From Pelargonium cotyledonis (lineage: Eukaryota; Streptophyta; Magnoliopsida; Geraniales; Geraniaceae), in contig JAYMTA010000867.1 in assembly GCA_036897625.1 (NCBI GenBank), forward strand, positions 1-23,502: DNA of 23,502 bases. Reading direction: 5' to 3'. The notes below the pieces were generated by a model, which was not told where the DNA came from, did no database searches, and saw only the letters and a program-made list of their open reading frames with translations. Shown here piece by piece: positions 1 to 11,700 of the stretch; position 1 is the first letter of the stretch, and each line of letters starts with the position of its first letter. A program made the translations under genes and the position numbers.

Positions 1-3000
1 TGTGCGAGGGGTTTTTTGGGCTCGCCCGCCGGGGCGGCCGCTGTAATTTCCGTCTGTGGCGATTCCCCGGCTTTGGCGGAGTCCGTCACCGTCGCTTTCC
101 CTGTTTCGCGCGCTACTGAGGTGATTTGTTGTTGTGCAGTTTTGCTTTGAGTTGAACAGGAAGTGTTTGACAAAATGACTTACTGAAAAATGGTTCCTTG
201 TTAGGTGAATACAGTGCAAAGAACTCTTGTGGAAGCTTGGGGTTTGATTCGAGAATCCTTCATTGACCCATCTTTTAATCACCAAGGTACTCTGATTTCT
301 TCTGTATCCCCTTTTTGTTGCATCGAAAATTTTGAAAATGAGAACTTGGGGAGCAAAGCTTCTTGAGTTTTTGGTTACTTATATTTTAACAAAACAAATT
401 TTAGTTAAATTACTGCTCCAGCAATTACATGAGTTGATGAGAAATCTTCTTTTGCAGACTGGGATATGAGGTTGCAGCAAACTATGGTGGAAATGTTTCC
501 TCTGAGATCAGCAGATGCAGCTTACAACAAAATTAGTGGCATGCTTTCCACTCTTGGAGATCCTTTTACTCGGATCATCAGTCCAAAGGTCTCGCAAGTT
601 TCTATGTTGCTGCGATATTGAAATTCACTTTTTAGTTACTGAAGGAGTAATAATTAGTTCATTGGCAAGTAGTCATATTTCTCACGCACATGATTGCTTC
701 AGGTTCATATAAGTTGAGATAGCCAAATTTCTTACTTATTCCAAGTGTGCAATGTGATGTGTCCATAACAATCAACAATTTTAATTTTTTGATTGTTTCT
801 GTTTTCAAACTTACTATTTGAATTTGAGGACCCAACATCAACCTCTACACATCTAATAGTCGTCTTTTTCTTACAGGAATACCAAAGTTTCAGAATTGGC
901 AGTGATGGAAATTTGCAAGGAGTTGGTCTCTTCATAAACGTTGAACCAACCACGGGGAATTTGGTTAGTTATACCAACAATTTTTATTTTCATTGTTCTC
1001 ATGGCTTCTAACCCTAGTAGATGTGTGTGTGTTCAAGTTGCTTGAATGTTCAGTTTAAGTTGGCCAGTTATGTAAACTATAAGGTACATTACCCTCTTAG
1101 TGAGATTTCTTTTTACTTTTGGGGTTTGTTAAATGTTTTCAGAATTTGTTGTTTCTTCAGGTATTAGTCATCTTTCTAAACTTACTAGTTGTTCATTCAA
1201 GCTTTTATCTTCTTCGCGTGATATACTTTTCACATTGTCAACTTAATGGAAAACACAATGCTTTGTAGCATGATCAGAGTTTGCATAAATTGCATTTGGT
1301 TTGCGATTGCTCCCTATTGCAACTTATTACAAATGAAGGCATTTTGGAAGTAAGACAGAAGTTATTGTTAGTATTTGTGCCAGTGCATGAGAAGGAAAAT
1401 ATTTATTTCCTGAATCCTGCTTAATGCAAAACATATATTCTGAATCCATTTGTTTTGTTGTGTCATAAATGTTAACAGGTAATAATACTGTCGAAGATGA
1501 CCTTAACAAATATTACACAACCAAACTATTTCTTCTAATCCATGTTAAGCAGTGCTATTTGTTTTAATTATGTAAATTTTATTTTGTTCTGTCTTCATGA
1601 TAACTTTCCATTGGGTAAGATTCTATTTGCCCCTTAAAAATATTAAAGGTCTATATGATTAGTGCTTATGCATCACAATTTATTTTTTCTATTGTGTTGC
1701 AGGTTGTTTTGTCTTGTGTAGAGGGTAGTCCAGCTGCACGTGCTGGCATAAAGGAAGGAGATGAATTGGTTGAGATAAATGGTATTTTACCGATATATGT
1801 CTTCTCTTTCATGAAATCAATGTTATTACACATGGTTTAAGGGAAGGCTTTGACACTACATCTGTGTAGTCTTAAATTCTTATGAACTTAAAAGTATTGT
1901 CTAGAGGCGGTGCATAAATAATGGTTTTCCAGTACTGGGGTGTCTTTATTTTAAATTAGTTATCTAAAAGTTGATTTGTATGATTTCAGGGCAGAAACTT
2001 GATGGGGTTGATAGCGAAGGTGCAGCACAGAAGCTTAGAGGGCGTGTTGGAACATATGTTACAGTAAAACTCCACAGTGTAATTCCTGGACAGATACCAA
2101 AATATGAAATTTTGGTCATGTTTTAGTTACCAATATATGCAGTTTATGACCATTCTGTCTTGTTTTGAGTAGATGCTTGTATGACCCTGTCGTTATAAGT
2201 TGCTTCACTTCTTTCTTAGACTGGCAAATCACTTTCTAGACAAGTGAATGCCTATGGTTTTGTTCTAAGATCTGGTTTTTAACATAATTAATACTCATTA
2301 GGAAGCCCTTAAACATCTCCATCTAACTAGCTTGTCGAAAATGCCTTCCAGAATGTTTTTTTCCCCTAATGTTAGAGTTTAACTGCTACTTCACCACAAT
2401 TTCCCAAGTGTTGGCTTGCCTCAAGTTCTATAAGAGTTTCTAATTTGACTTTTTTTACTTGACTGAGAAACGATTCATCTCTGTTTTAGGTGATATATCC
2501 TTTTATTTTGTTGGTGTTGTTATTTTATAAAATCACAGTGAGGATTTTAACTGTTAAGTTCACTAAATTTATTTTTATTCTACAGGGAAATGTCAAGGAG
2601 AGTGATCCTAGTATCAGGGAGGTATGAATTTATCACATCAGAATTCTTTTACCCCCTCCCTTTCCATTAAGATTTTTCGCTGGTTTCTTTTCGCTCTACA
2701 AGAAAGACATTTTGTATATTTATCATTTGTCTGTGATAGCGGAACAGTGATACATATATCATACTCTAGTTTCTTGTCTTACACCATATATTTTGAATGA
2801 ACTGACATGGGATTATAACTATCTTCTTAAAGGTCAAATTACCCCGAGAGTATATTAGGCTTTCCCCAATATCCAGTGCAATCATCCCACATAAAACCCC
2901 AGATGGCCGTTTATCCAAGACCGGATATGTGAAGTTGTCATCCTTCTCTCAGGTAATTGTTATTTTTACTACCTATTTGTCATGCATATTATCTGATGAA

Positions 3001-4519
3001 TCGCCAATACACGTTGGTGGTTCTTTCTATGCTCTTAATTCTTATTCCGTGTCTACAACCTCATGTTCTGTTTTGACAGACTGCTGCTGCTGAAATGGAG
3101 AATGCAATTCATCATCTGGAGGATGAGGGTGTGCACTCATACATATTGGATCTGCGAAACAATCCAGTATTTCTCTCGATTCTTGTCTTTGCAGATGACG
3201 AGTCTTGAAAGTAAATTTGACTGGCCTCTTAGACTTCTAGTACAGTATTCACTGAATCTTTAATTCATTTTGCCAGGGCGGTTTGGTGGAAGCAGGACTT
3301 GATGTTGCCCAAATTTGGCTTGATGGAGATGAGATTCTTGTGAACACAATAGATAGGGATGGGAATCTATTACCAATTGGCATGGTTGACGGGCATGCTA
3401 TAACCCATGATCCACTTGTCGTGCTTGTAAGTTCTGAAGTCTGAACCCTTAAAATGGTACAAAGTAAATCACAATCGTCTCAATAACTGTTAATCATCAT
3501 GAGAAAATTGCATGTGTGTGATAAGATGTTATCTCTTAGCATTCATCTCCTGCAAACTTTATATTCAAATGAATTTGTGCAGTTATATTACAGAATAGTA
3601 TTGTTCTCGACAGTCCAACGAAGTGTTTCCTTTATGGAAAGTAGTTGGTGCTGCAAACTTCTGTGTTGATTGTCACCTTTTTCACACTCCCACTAGTGAA
3701 CCTATAGCTTCATCTGCTAATAGTCATTACACAATCGAATAGCTATTTCATCTTAAATTCTCAATCACGCATAATAGTGCCCCTGATTTCCGAATACAAT
3801 TATATTGACACAGGTGAATGAAGGAAGTGCAAGTGCAAGCGAGATTCTAGCAGGGGCACTACGTGACAATGGTCGAGCTATCCTTGTTGGTCATAGAACC
3901 TTTGGGAAGGGAAAAATTCAGGTATGGTTACATGTCATGTATCAAAGGATATTTCCCCAACTTACTCAAATGTTCAATGGGGGGCAAGTTCTGTATATCC
4001 CAATATGGCAAGTTTTAGCATCACACATTTGCAATGTTTATTCAAGACATGCATCGTTTCCATAGTCTAATACGTGTATGCATTAGGAAGGCAATGAATC
4101 ATCTTTCATTCCATTTCAGACAGTTAGCTAGAAGCTCACAACACTCAAATTATTTTTTTGCATGTGATATGAATAGCAACGACCCTAGATCTATTTGAGC
4201 ATAAGCAATATTTGAGTTTATGCTTGATCATTGATGATATCTGGTTTGTTATCTATTTTGTTATTGACAGAGTGTAACAGAATTGCGAGATGGATCAGCA
4301 CTGTTTGTGACAGTTGCAAAGTATCTATCGCCGGCACTGCACGACATAGATCAGGTAGGGATAGCGCCGGATGTGCAGTGCACAACAGACATGCTCAATT
4401 CTTCCAAGGAGACAATATTTAAAGATAAAAACCTGGTCTCTTTCCTGGAAGCAGATTCTTGTGTCATGGTAGCAGAGCACGAGTTGGACATTCAAGATTC
4501 TAAAGGGACTGCTTCATGA
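1..4519 (+). CDS. CTPA3: Carboxyl-terminal processing protease, chloroplast CtpA family (5'-truncated)
   Basis: A serine endopeptidase of family S41 (tail-specific/CtpA), expected in the thylakoid lumen. The window opens inside exon 1, so about 70 N-terminal residues, including most of the transit peptide, are missing. Exons, all GT-AG: 1-120, 205-286, 458-588, 877-963, 1703-1781, 1990-2078, 2586-2621, 2833-2952, 3080-3166, 3277-3426, 3814-3921, 4271-4519. They join in frame to 445 residues. A PDZ domain spans roughly residues 120-205 (GVGLF, then [20 protein letters not shown]). The protease core follows, with LDLRNNPGG across exons 9-10. The catalytic dyad is seen: Ser334 (codon 3832-3834, middle Ser of GSASASE) and Lys359 (codon 3907-3909, in FGKGKIQ), 25 apart as in the algal D1 protease. 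An ALAES sequence near residues 26-30 resembles a lumenal cleavage site. The family includes the D1 C-terminal processing enzyme; the substrate here is unknown. The CTPA3 symbol rests mainly on gene order. Confidence 0.93.
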
Positions 4520-5755
4520 ATGCCCAGAATTTTACAATCTATGACTTTGTCCCATAGGTATAGAATGTGCAGATCTGAAGGACCAAGTGGATAATCTCAT
4601 TTATACATGCACCTATGTGATCTATGTTGTATTAGGTTGTATAGCAATGCTTTAATGTTAACACTACTAGATTGCACATATATGTCCTTATTTGTCTCCT
4701 GGGTGTGATGTTCGGTTGAGAGAAATCTTGTTTTGCTAACATGAGTATAGACTACAGAGAGGGGAGGCGCGTGTTTGGTCCTTAGAAAGTTTCGCGGAGC
4801 AACATAAAGCTTCTATAGAATTATGAGACCGACAAAAAACATGAATTGTAAACACTTAGATCATATAACATTAGGTTTACAACAGTATCAAGCAGTTGCA
4901 TTCTACATAGTTACAGAAACATAAGGCATGAACATCTCAACTAAGTGTAAACAAGGTTTGAGAATGAGTTGCCTTTGAAGCAGAGTAACCAATTTTCAAG
5001 TTTGTTGTTGTTGTGTTAAATTTTCCTCTGGTTTTTTCTTGAGAAAGTGAAGGAAAATGAGGGAAATTTAGGGTGGTTGATGTGGCAGATTGATGAGCTG
5101 GAAGGGTGACGTGGCGTTTTCGTTGACGTAGACATAGAAGACCAGCAGTAACAAGTCATTTAGACCAAAACCAAAGTTTCGAAAAGTATAAGGTACTACC
5201 CATATAAAAAACTACTGGAGGACCAACTCCAAAGTTTAAACAAGTACTAAGATAATGACGGCAATTTTACTTATATTCCAATAGGTTAATAATTTAAATT
5301 TAGATTTGGATCAAACTCAATATCGTTCAAAATATGATATAGATTTTAAATGAAAACTCTTATTTTATCTTTACTTGAAACGATTTTGTTCATTCGGTTT
5401 CAATATAAATGAAAATGAAAAATATATAATGATTTAATTTGGCAATAAATCACCACTCTTTGAATCAGAAATTAATTAATATTCAAATGGACACACACAG
5501 ATATACAATTGCTCACACCTGAGCTTCACTAGACATCACAACACAGGGGAGGCATTTCGAGCACTTCCATCAAAATTAATTAATTCTGATATGTAAAAAG
5601 AAAGAGATTTCGAGGCTGAGGGAAGGGAAGAAGAAAAAATTAATCTTGAAAATGCATTTCCTTGCAATGTAAGGAGCTACCAATATATGCATTTTTCGGC
5701 TGAGTTTCTGGGAAGCCTCCTTACTATTTCTACTCACCAAAGTTCTCATACACTA
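4520..5755. other. Convergent intergenic region between CTPA and EFR3
   Basis: This 1.2-kb stretch lies between two stop codons facing each other, so it must contain both 3' UTRs. I see no coding exon and no RNA gene. It holds TGACG/ACGT motifs at about 5104-5131 (TGACGTGGCG, then TTGACGTAG) and an imperfect 58-bp-spaced duplication at 5163-5256. From about 5280 to 5480 it is strongly AT-rich. Exact polyadenylation sites cannot be set from sequence alone. Confidence 0.7.
5163..5256. repeat. Imperfect short duplication, two units
   Basis: Two similar segments start at 5163 and 5221. Both share the pattern GACCAA-NN-CCAAAGTTT followed by AA-AGTA-TAAG-TA, giving a 58-bp period with several mismatches. 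It lies in non-coding DNA beyond the 3' end of CTPA. It may be the remnant of a transposable element; no terminal inverted repeat was seen. Confidence 0.45.
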
Positions 5756-8700
5756 TCAACATCCAGCAGCTTTTAAAAAGTGATCATATGGTCTCGATGC
5801 TGGTAGTGCGAAGGAATCGAGATTGTTTTGAAACTCCGTTGCACACGCAGATGGCATGTGCGAATTACCGGCAGTTGAATTTTGGTCGAGGAATGGATAG
5901 CCAGCCTAAATGCATCCACTGAAACAATGTGAATATCTATTTGTTATGTCCCAACATATTTATAAGAATAGCTGAAAGTACCTTAGAGGACATTGAGATC
6001 ATCTTCTTCAACTCATCCTCATTTTGGGAACAGAAGTTTATGAAACTTTCCTGCCTCAGTTGTGTACTCATCAGATGGGACAACATCTGTTGCTTCTCCA
6101 TTAGCAGAGATTCACACTGGCGTGCCATTTCCTTGTACGACACATCAGCTGATAATGAGATAGAGATCCTACCAGCTTCCTGTGCTGCCTCCATCATCAC
6201 CTGTAAATATATATGAAGCATATCATCTCAAATTATCATTCACCCAATCAGCTTCGGGAACTAAGTAAGAGTTCATCGAATGGTTAACATACTGATTCTA
6301 TTAGTTGATTGACACTCAAAAGGTTAGAGAGATCTAGGGTCAACTCTGGGTTATTTTTTGTCTGACTGTCGTTTATATCAGTGAAATCATCGTCCAAAGG
6401 CACACGAGGATCACCCTGAAAGATGAAAACCAAGTTATGCATGCATGGTCCAAGCAGTTACGTAAGAAATAAGAAGGTTGGGAGATAATTCAATGAAATC
6501 ACCTTGTGTGGTTTACTCTTTTCCGAACTATTCTGATAAATTTTAAGGGGATCATCCATGAAGAACTGGGCTCCCAGGGGACATCCATCATCTGGTATGA
6601 ACTCATTGAGCAACTGCTCCCTGATGGTAGATACTTCAGACTGCATGCACAAAGAGGCAACTGTACTCGTCAGTCATCACAGTATGTAACTTTTTTCCTT
6701 CAATCAATGACGAAATCAATTTGAAGAATATCGGTAAAATCTTAACCGCTGGCAAATCTAAAAATCTCTTCACTATATGAGCAAGAATAGAATCTTGGGT
6801 TTGGCCATCTTTGATCTGTATTTCTGAAAGACATTTTGAAGCAGACTTGTCATCTTCTTTAGATCCATAAGGTACTGTGAGATTAGTTTTAACTGCACGT
6901 AACTTGCTTTCTTCAACCAAGAATAGATATGGTTCAACCTGATTGAAGCACAAAATAACATCAAGAGAAGTATAAAGCAAGTTTAATTCAGTAACCCTGT
7001 TTACAACAAGTTTCATGAAATGAAATCATCTGTCTGGCTTTTATATTTACTTCATACAATCAAAGAACTTCAAGGTTAGATCAGTATATTGTTATCACGA
7101 TTAACATTGTATAAATGTGACCCCATCAGAAATAGTTCACATACCTTTTTATCTGTAAGTACAGTTTTGGCACACTGAGTAACAGGCGGAAAATCGAATG
7201 CTTTTGACGAAAAGAGAATCATTGCATTTGCCAAGATATAAAGGGATCTGCGACGAGATGGTGGTAATGGCACTGCAGTAACAGTTGGACTATGGGATTA
7301 GTGAAAGTCAACTTTTGTTCTGTTTTTGTATCACAAAGACTTTACCATTAAGTATCCATTACAAACTTTTTAATAAATGTAATGCCTAGACTGCTAGATA
7401 AAACATATCATCATAAGATGAATGCATACGTGCATATAGTTTACCCTCTGAATATTACCCCATTTAATGTAGTAACATATCAGGAGTAAAAGCCATGCAT
7501 TCCCTATTCCTTTGTTCAGCACTGCTCATAATTTGAAACATTGAGATTGTATCATGTTTAATTCTCTAAATCTAGATAGCAGATAGCACCAACAGAATAT
7601 ACATATTCAACAGACATAGGAACAAGCATGGAACAGATAAACCCATCTACTAGTTTAAAAGGAGGTTAAAACCCGAATACATAAGAGTGAGGTTAAGTTC
7701 TTAAGTGTACCTCCTGCTGCGAGAGAAATGTTTTGCAGGGAAAATGCTAACTGGAAACTTCGAACTAGAGTCTCGTTACTGGAGTTCTGCAGAAAAGTAC
7801 AAAATTTGAAAATGGGAATACAAAACTGTCACCAAATATAACCAAGGATGGGAAAATAGTAAATATGTTCATAAAGTTTGAGGTAATCATTCAACATAGG
7901 CAAGCATATGAAAATTTAAAAAATAAATAGAATTGAATAAATTTCTAAGTGGTGATGATATATTTTAGAATATTATTCAGAAGAAGATAAAACATGTTTA
8001 CTAGTATAAAAAGTAAACCCAGCAAGATCCTCCCCTCCCCCCCTAAAAACACAAGACTTTGTGTTAGTCTCCTCTGATTAGGAAGGTCTACCAGTACCAT
8101 CCATGATAAAGACATTAGGCACTAAACAATAAAAATCTGAACAGTTCAAATGTGAAAAAATAATGTAGCATTGGTAATAAAGGAAAAAGAAAGCATTACA
8201 TATGCGCAATAAAAGGCATAACCAACTAAATTTAAATTATAAATCAATGATCAAAGTTATGCCACATCAACACATCAATCACCTTGTCTCGTGCGTACAG
8301 CAATACTAGGCTGAATGTATGAGCAATTGCTTCAAAGTTTTCCGGCACATTTTCTTGGCAGATTGACTGTGCCCAAATGGATGAGAGCAAGAGACTGATC
8401 TGGCGGCTACTCAGCCTGAGGGAACGGGCCTCCTGCAGTTGATAAAATGTAGAAGCAGTCATTTACATATTGGTCGGATGAAGTACTTCCAATAGTTTGG
8501 AGTATGACTTATGGCACGATCCAATTCCTACCCGATACCCAACAAAGCATACATGTTGAAACCAGAGGGCAAGTCCGGTTTGGCAAAATTTGGGTTCTCT
8601 ACTGATGCATAGGACTTCCTAAATTTTATAATGGCCTGTCTCCTCAGTCCAACCTAGTCCTATTGACATGTATCTAAATTGAATTGTTCAAGTAAGTCAG

Positions 8701-11700
8701 AATCAACTTAGAAGACTTGTTTAAAACATAATCTGACATCATACAAGTTGGGCCAAGTGGTTAAAACACTTTGGATTCCCTTTGAGGTCTCGAGTTCGAG
8801 CCTCCTTGTCGACGGTATGGGGTGGGATTTGTGAGGTGAGTTTTAGGGTGACACTACCTTTGGGGAGTGAGAAACATTGTTACTTCGAGTATGATGTCCC
8901 GTTGCTTATAAAAAAAAAAAACTACGAAGAACCGTCAGGTAAGGAATGGACAATGCTACCAGATTTATAAGCAAAAATATAAAATGGATGAGCCTAGCCT
9001 TTCTAATTCAAAGGAAACCTAATTCTCTATGAATATGTGAATGAAACCACTTGGTCTTCTTTGGTACTGTCCACAGACTGGATGTCATTGATACAAAGCC
9101 TGCTGGCAGATATGTGTATTTGAGGTGACAAAGATGTAGATAAAACTAACCTGTTCCTTGTTTGAATTATTGACAGGATTCGTAGTCCCAGGTACAGTGC
9201 CATTTCTTGTATTGTACGAAGATAATAATCTTCTCGCCACCCCATTGTTACCGCCATCATTGACAATTATATTTTTGTTCTCTGGAACCATTTCCTTTGG
9301 AGAAGCTTTGTCCTTTTTCATCTTATCAAAAAGGGCTGCTGAAGAAGAAAATGCAGAGACAGTTCTCGAGAGCGTCCGTGCAAGATCTGAGGCTTTCTTT
9401 GAATTAATAGCAACTTGGGGTAGACGGGGGCAAACTGAAGAGGGCACAAGAACAACAGAAAAGATGCGATGAGCTCCAATTCGTGTTTCATGGTCCGGAT
9501 GGACCATAGCTGGGAGTAACTGGTGAAATAAAGCCTCAGGGAATGCCTAAGGGAGAAAATTAGATATTCAGCAAAAAATTAGATATGAAAATTCTGCAAT
9601 AACTAAGAAAGCAAGGTAATAATTTATTGAAAACAGGACAATAATTGAGCTACTTGCCTTATTTTGATATGACAAATTTGGTAAAGCAGCAACAATTTGT
9701 GCGGTGCGATAAACAGCAGAAATTGTAGTTCGAGCTATTACTGTAACATTTGAGATGTTCTCCAACATCACAGCCATAATGTCAAGAATTGGACCTGCAT
9801 CTCCAACCTGTTTATGACTGACAGTTCAGTTCTTTCCATCCAAAACAATCCATTAATAATGACAAACATCACCGTAACTAGAAATTCGCATCCTAATAAA
9901 TTAAAACATTTGAAACGGGAAGACAATCTAAGAATGAAAACAAGAATCAAAGAATAGTATAGTTCAACTTTTAACAATCCTGACACTTTTGGTGCAAGGC
10001 TATCTCGAATAAAATAGAGGATGAGCACCACCTTATGTGACAACTCAACCAGGCACTTATCCACCACTTCACGCAGTCTTTTGTTCGATTTTATCACATC
10101 AGCACTCAGATTGGCATCATCAAGTGAGAAGTGAATGCTCTTCCGTAAATGCCTCATAATGTCACTTATTGCACCATTAATTGGGATAGAAGCCTCAACC
10201 TTTGCCTGCTGAGCAAGATTGGTGGCAATTCTAACAATATCCAGTTGCATGCTGAGGTTTTTAAGGGCATTTTTATGATCAAGATGCTTGATTAATATTG
10301 ACAGCAAAAAATGTGTATTCTGCCCTGCAGATTGAAAAGAAAGAATAAGGTAGGATTAATTCATCATTGAAGTCCTCTTGAATACTATACAATGTAATAA
10401 AATATTAATGGTAATATAAAGAAGTATAAGATTAAGACATCAGAAATGGTAAATGACAACTTCTTAAGTACCAGAGTTCTCTATCAAAAACTGCATATCC
10501 TTTAGGACAGGGAAGGCAAGACCACTTTCAGGAGACCATAAATCTCCATTATCAAAGTAACGGAATAACGATTCCAAAACACGCCGTACTGTTGTAGCCT
10601 CTTTGGCCAACTTGGCCATATTATGAAGGCAAACCGTGGACCAAAAGCAAGGGTTCTTGGCTTCTTCCCTGAGAAAAGAAAGATGAATTAGATGTTTGTA
10701 AGGTAATAAGCTAAAATAATAGAATATGCAGGATTTTGACAAATATTAATCAGAAATGCAAAAATAATACTCCCTCCGTCCCAAAATGAGTGTCTTGTTT
10801 CCATTTTTTGCAAAAATTAAGAATGACAAGATAATTTAGTGTGTTTCCAATATAACCTCACTTTCCCCATGTGCACCCCATGTGCACCCATGTGCAAATT
10901 TGCCCATGTGCATAAGTGATAAGGGTAATATGGGAAGAACACTAATATAATAACATAAAAATAGAAACAAGACACTCATTTTGGAACAAAAAAATTAGAC
11001 AAACAAGACACTCATTTTGGGACGGAGGGAGTATAAATTAATTGCACTCCAAGAGTTTTGTTATAAGAGAGATTACGCTGTCACAGTCACTTCGCCTTTT
11101 TCATTAACAATGTTCCTCCAAGAAGGAACTCTTAGTTTGCCATCTGGTGAGGATACTTGATCTTCATTTTTTATCACTTCTTGCACCCACCGGTTCTCTG
11201 AACTTTCCTTGTCACTGTAGTCTGCCAAATTTTTGCGAGGATCTCCATAATTTTCCAAAACCATAGTAACAATCTATTGAAATGAAGAAGAAAAAATGTC
11301 AGAAGGTACTGAAAATGGTCCTCATGTAACTGATTTAAACAAGTTTTTCCAGTATAACTGTGCACCCAAATTCATTACAGATCAAAAAAAGCAAAATATG
11401 GTAGACTTATTTCCAAGGGCGCAGCCAGCTGAGTTGGAGTTCCTGGGGATTAAATGAATTGTCGCTGATAAATTTTTCATAATTAAAGATTTTGCATTTC
11501 GAACAACAGAAAATGGAAGTTGTTGAAGTGGGCAATAAAGTGTCCCACATTGGAAAAATATAAAGTTGAGTGGCTATATAAAATGGTGCAAGTGGAATTC
11601 TACTAACAAGGTTGATCTTTTAGTAGTAGAAGCCCAAACTATTGTATGTAAAAAAACAAAAATTGTAAACGTGTATATACATGCCGGACTAACAAGCAGA

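Noticed and set aside
8749-8820. A tRNA gene, because of good A and B boxes
   Set aside because: I see no cloverleaf with a matching acceptor stem, and the sequence continues into a SINE body and A tail.
11541-11600. Start of a retroelement terminal repeat (TGTCCCACATTGG)
   Set aside because: No second copy of the sequence in the window and no internal parts of such an element, so the family cannot be called.
11600-11680. A U6 or U3 snRNA gene downstream of the USE/TATA pair
   Set aside because: The sequence does not match the start or body of either RNA.
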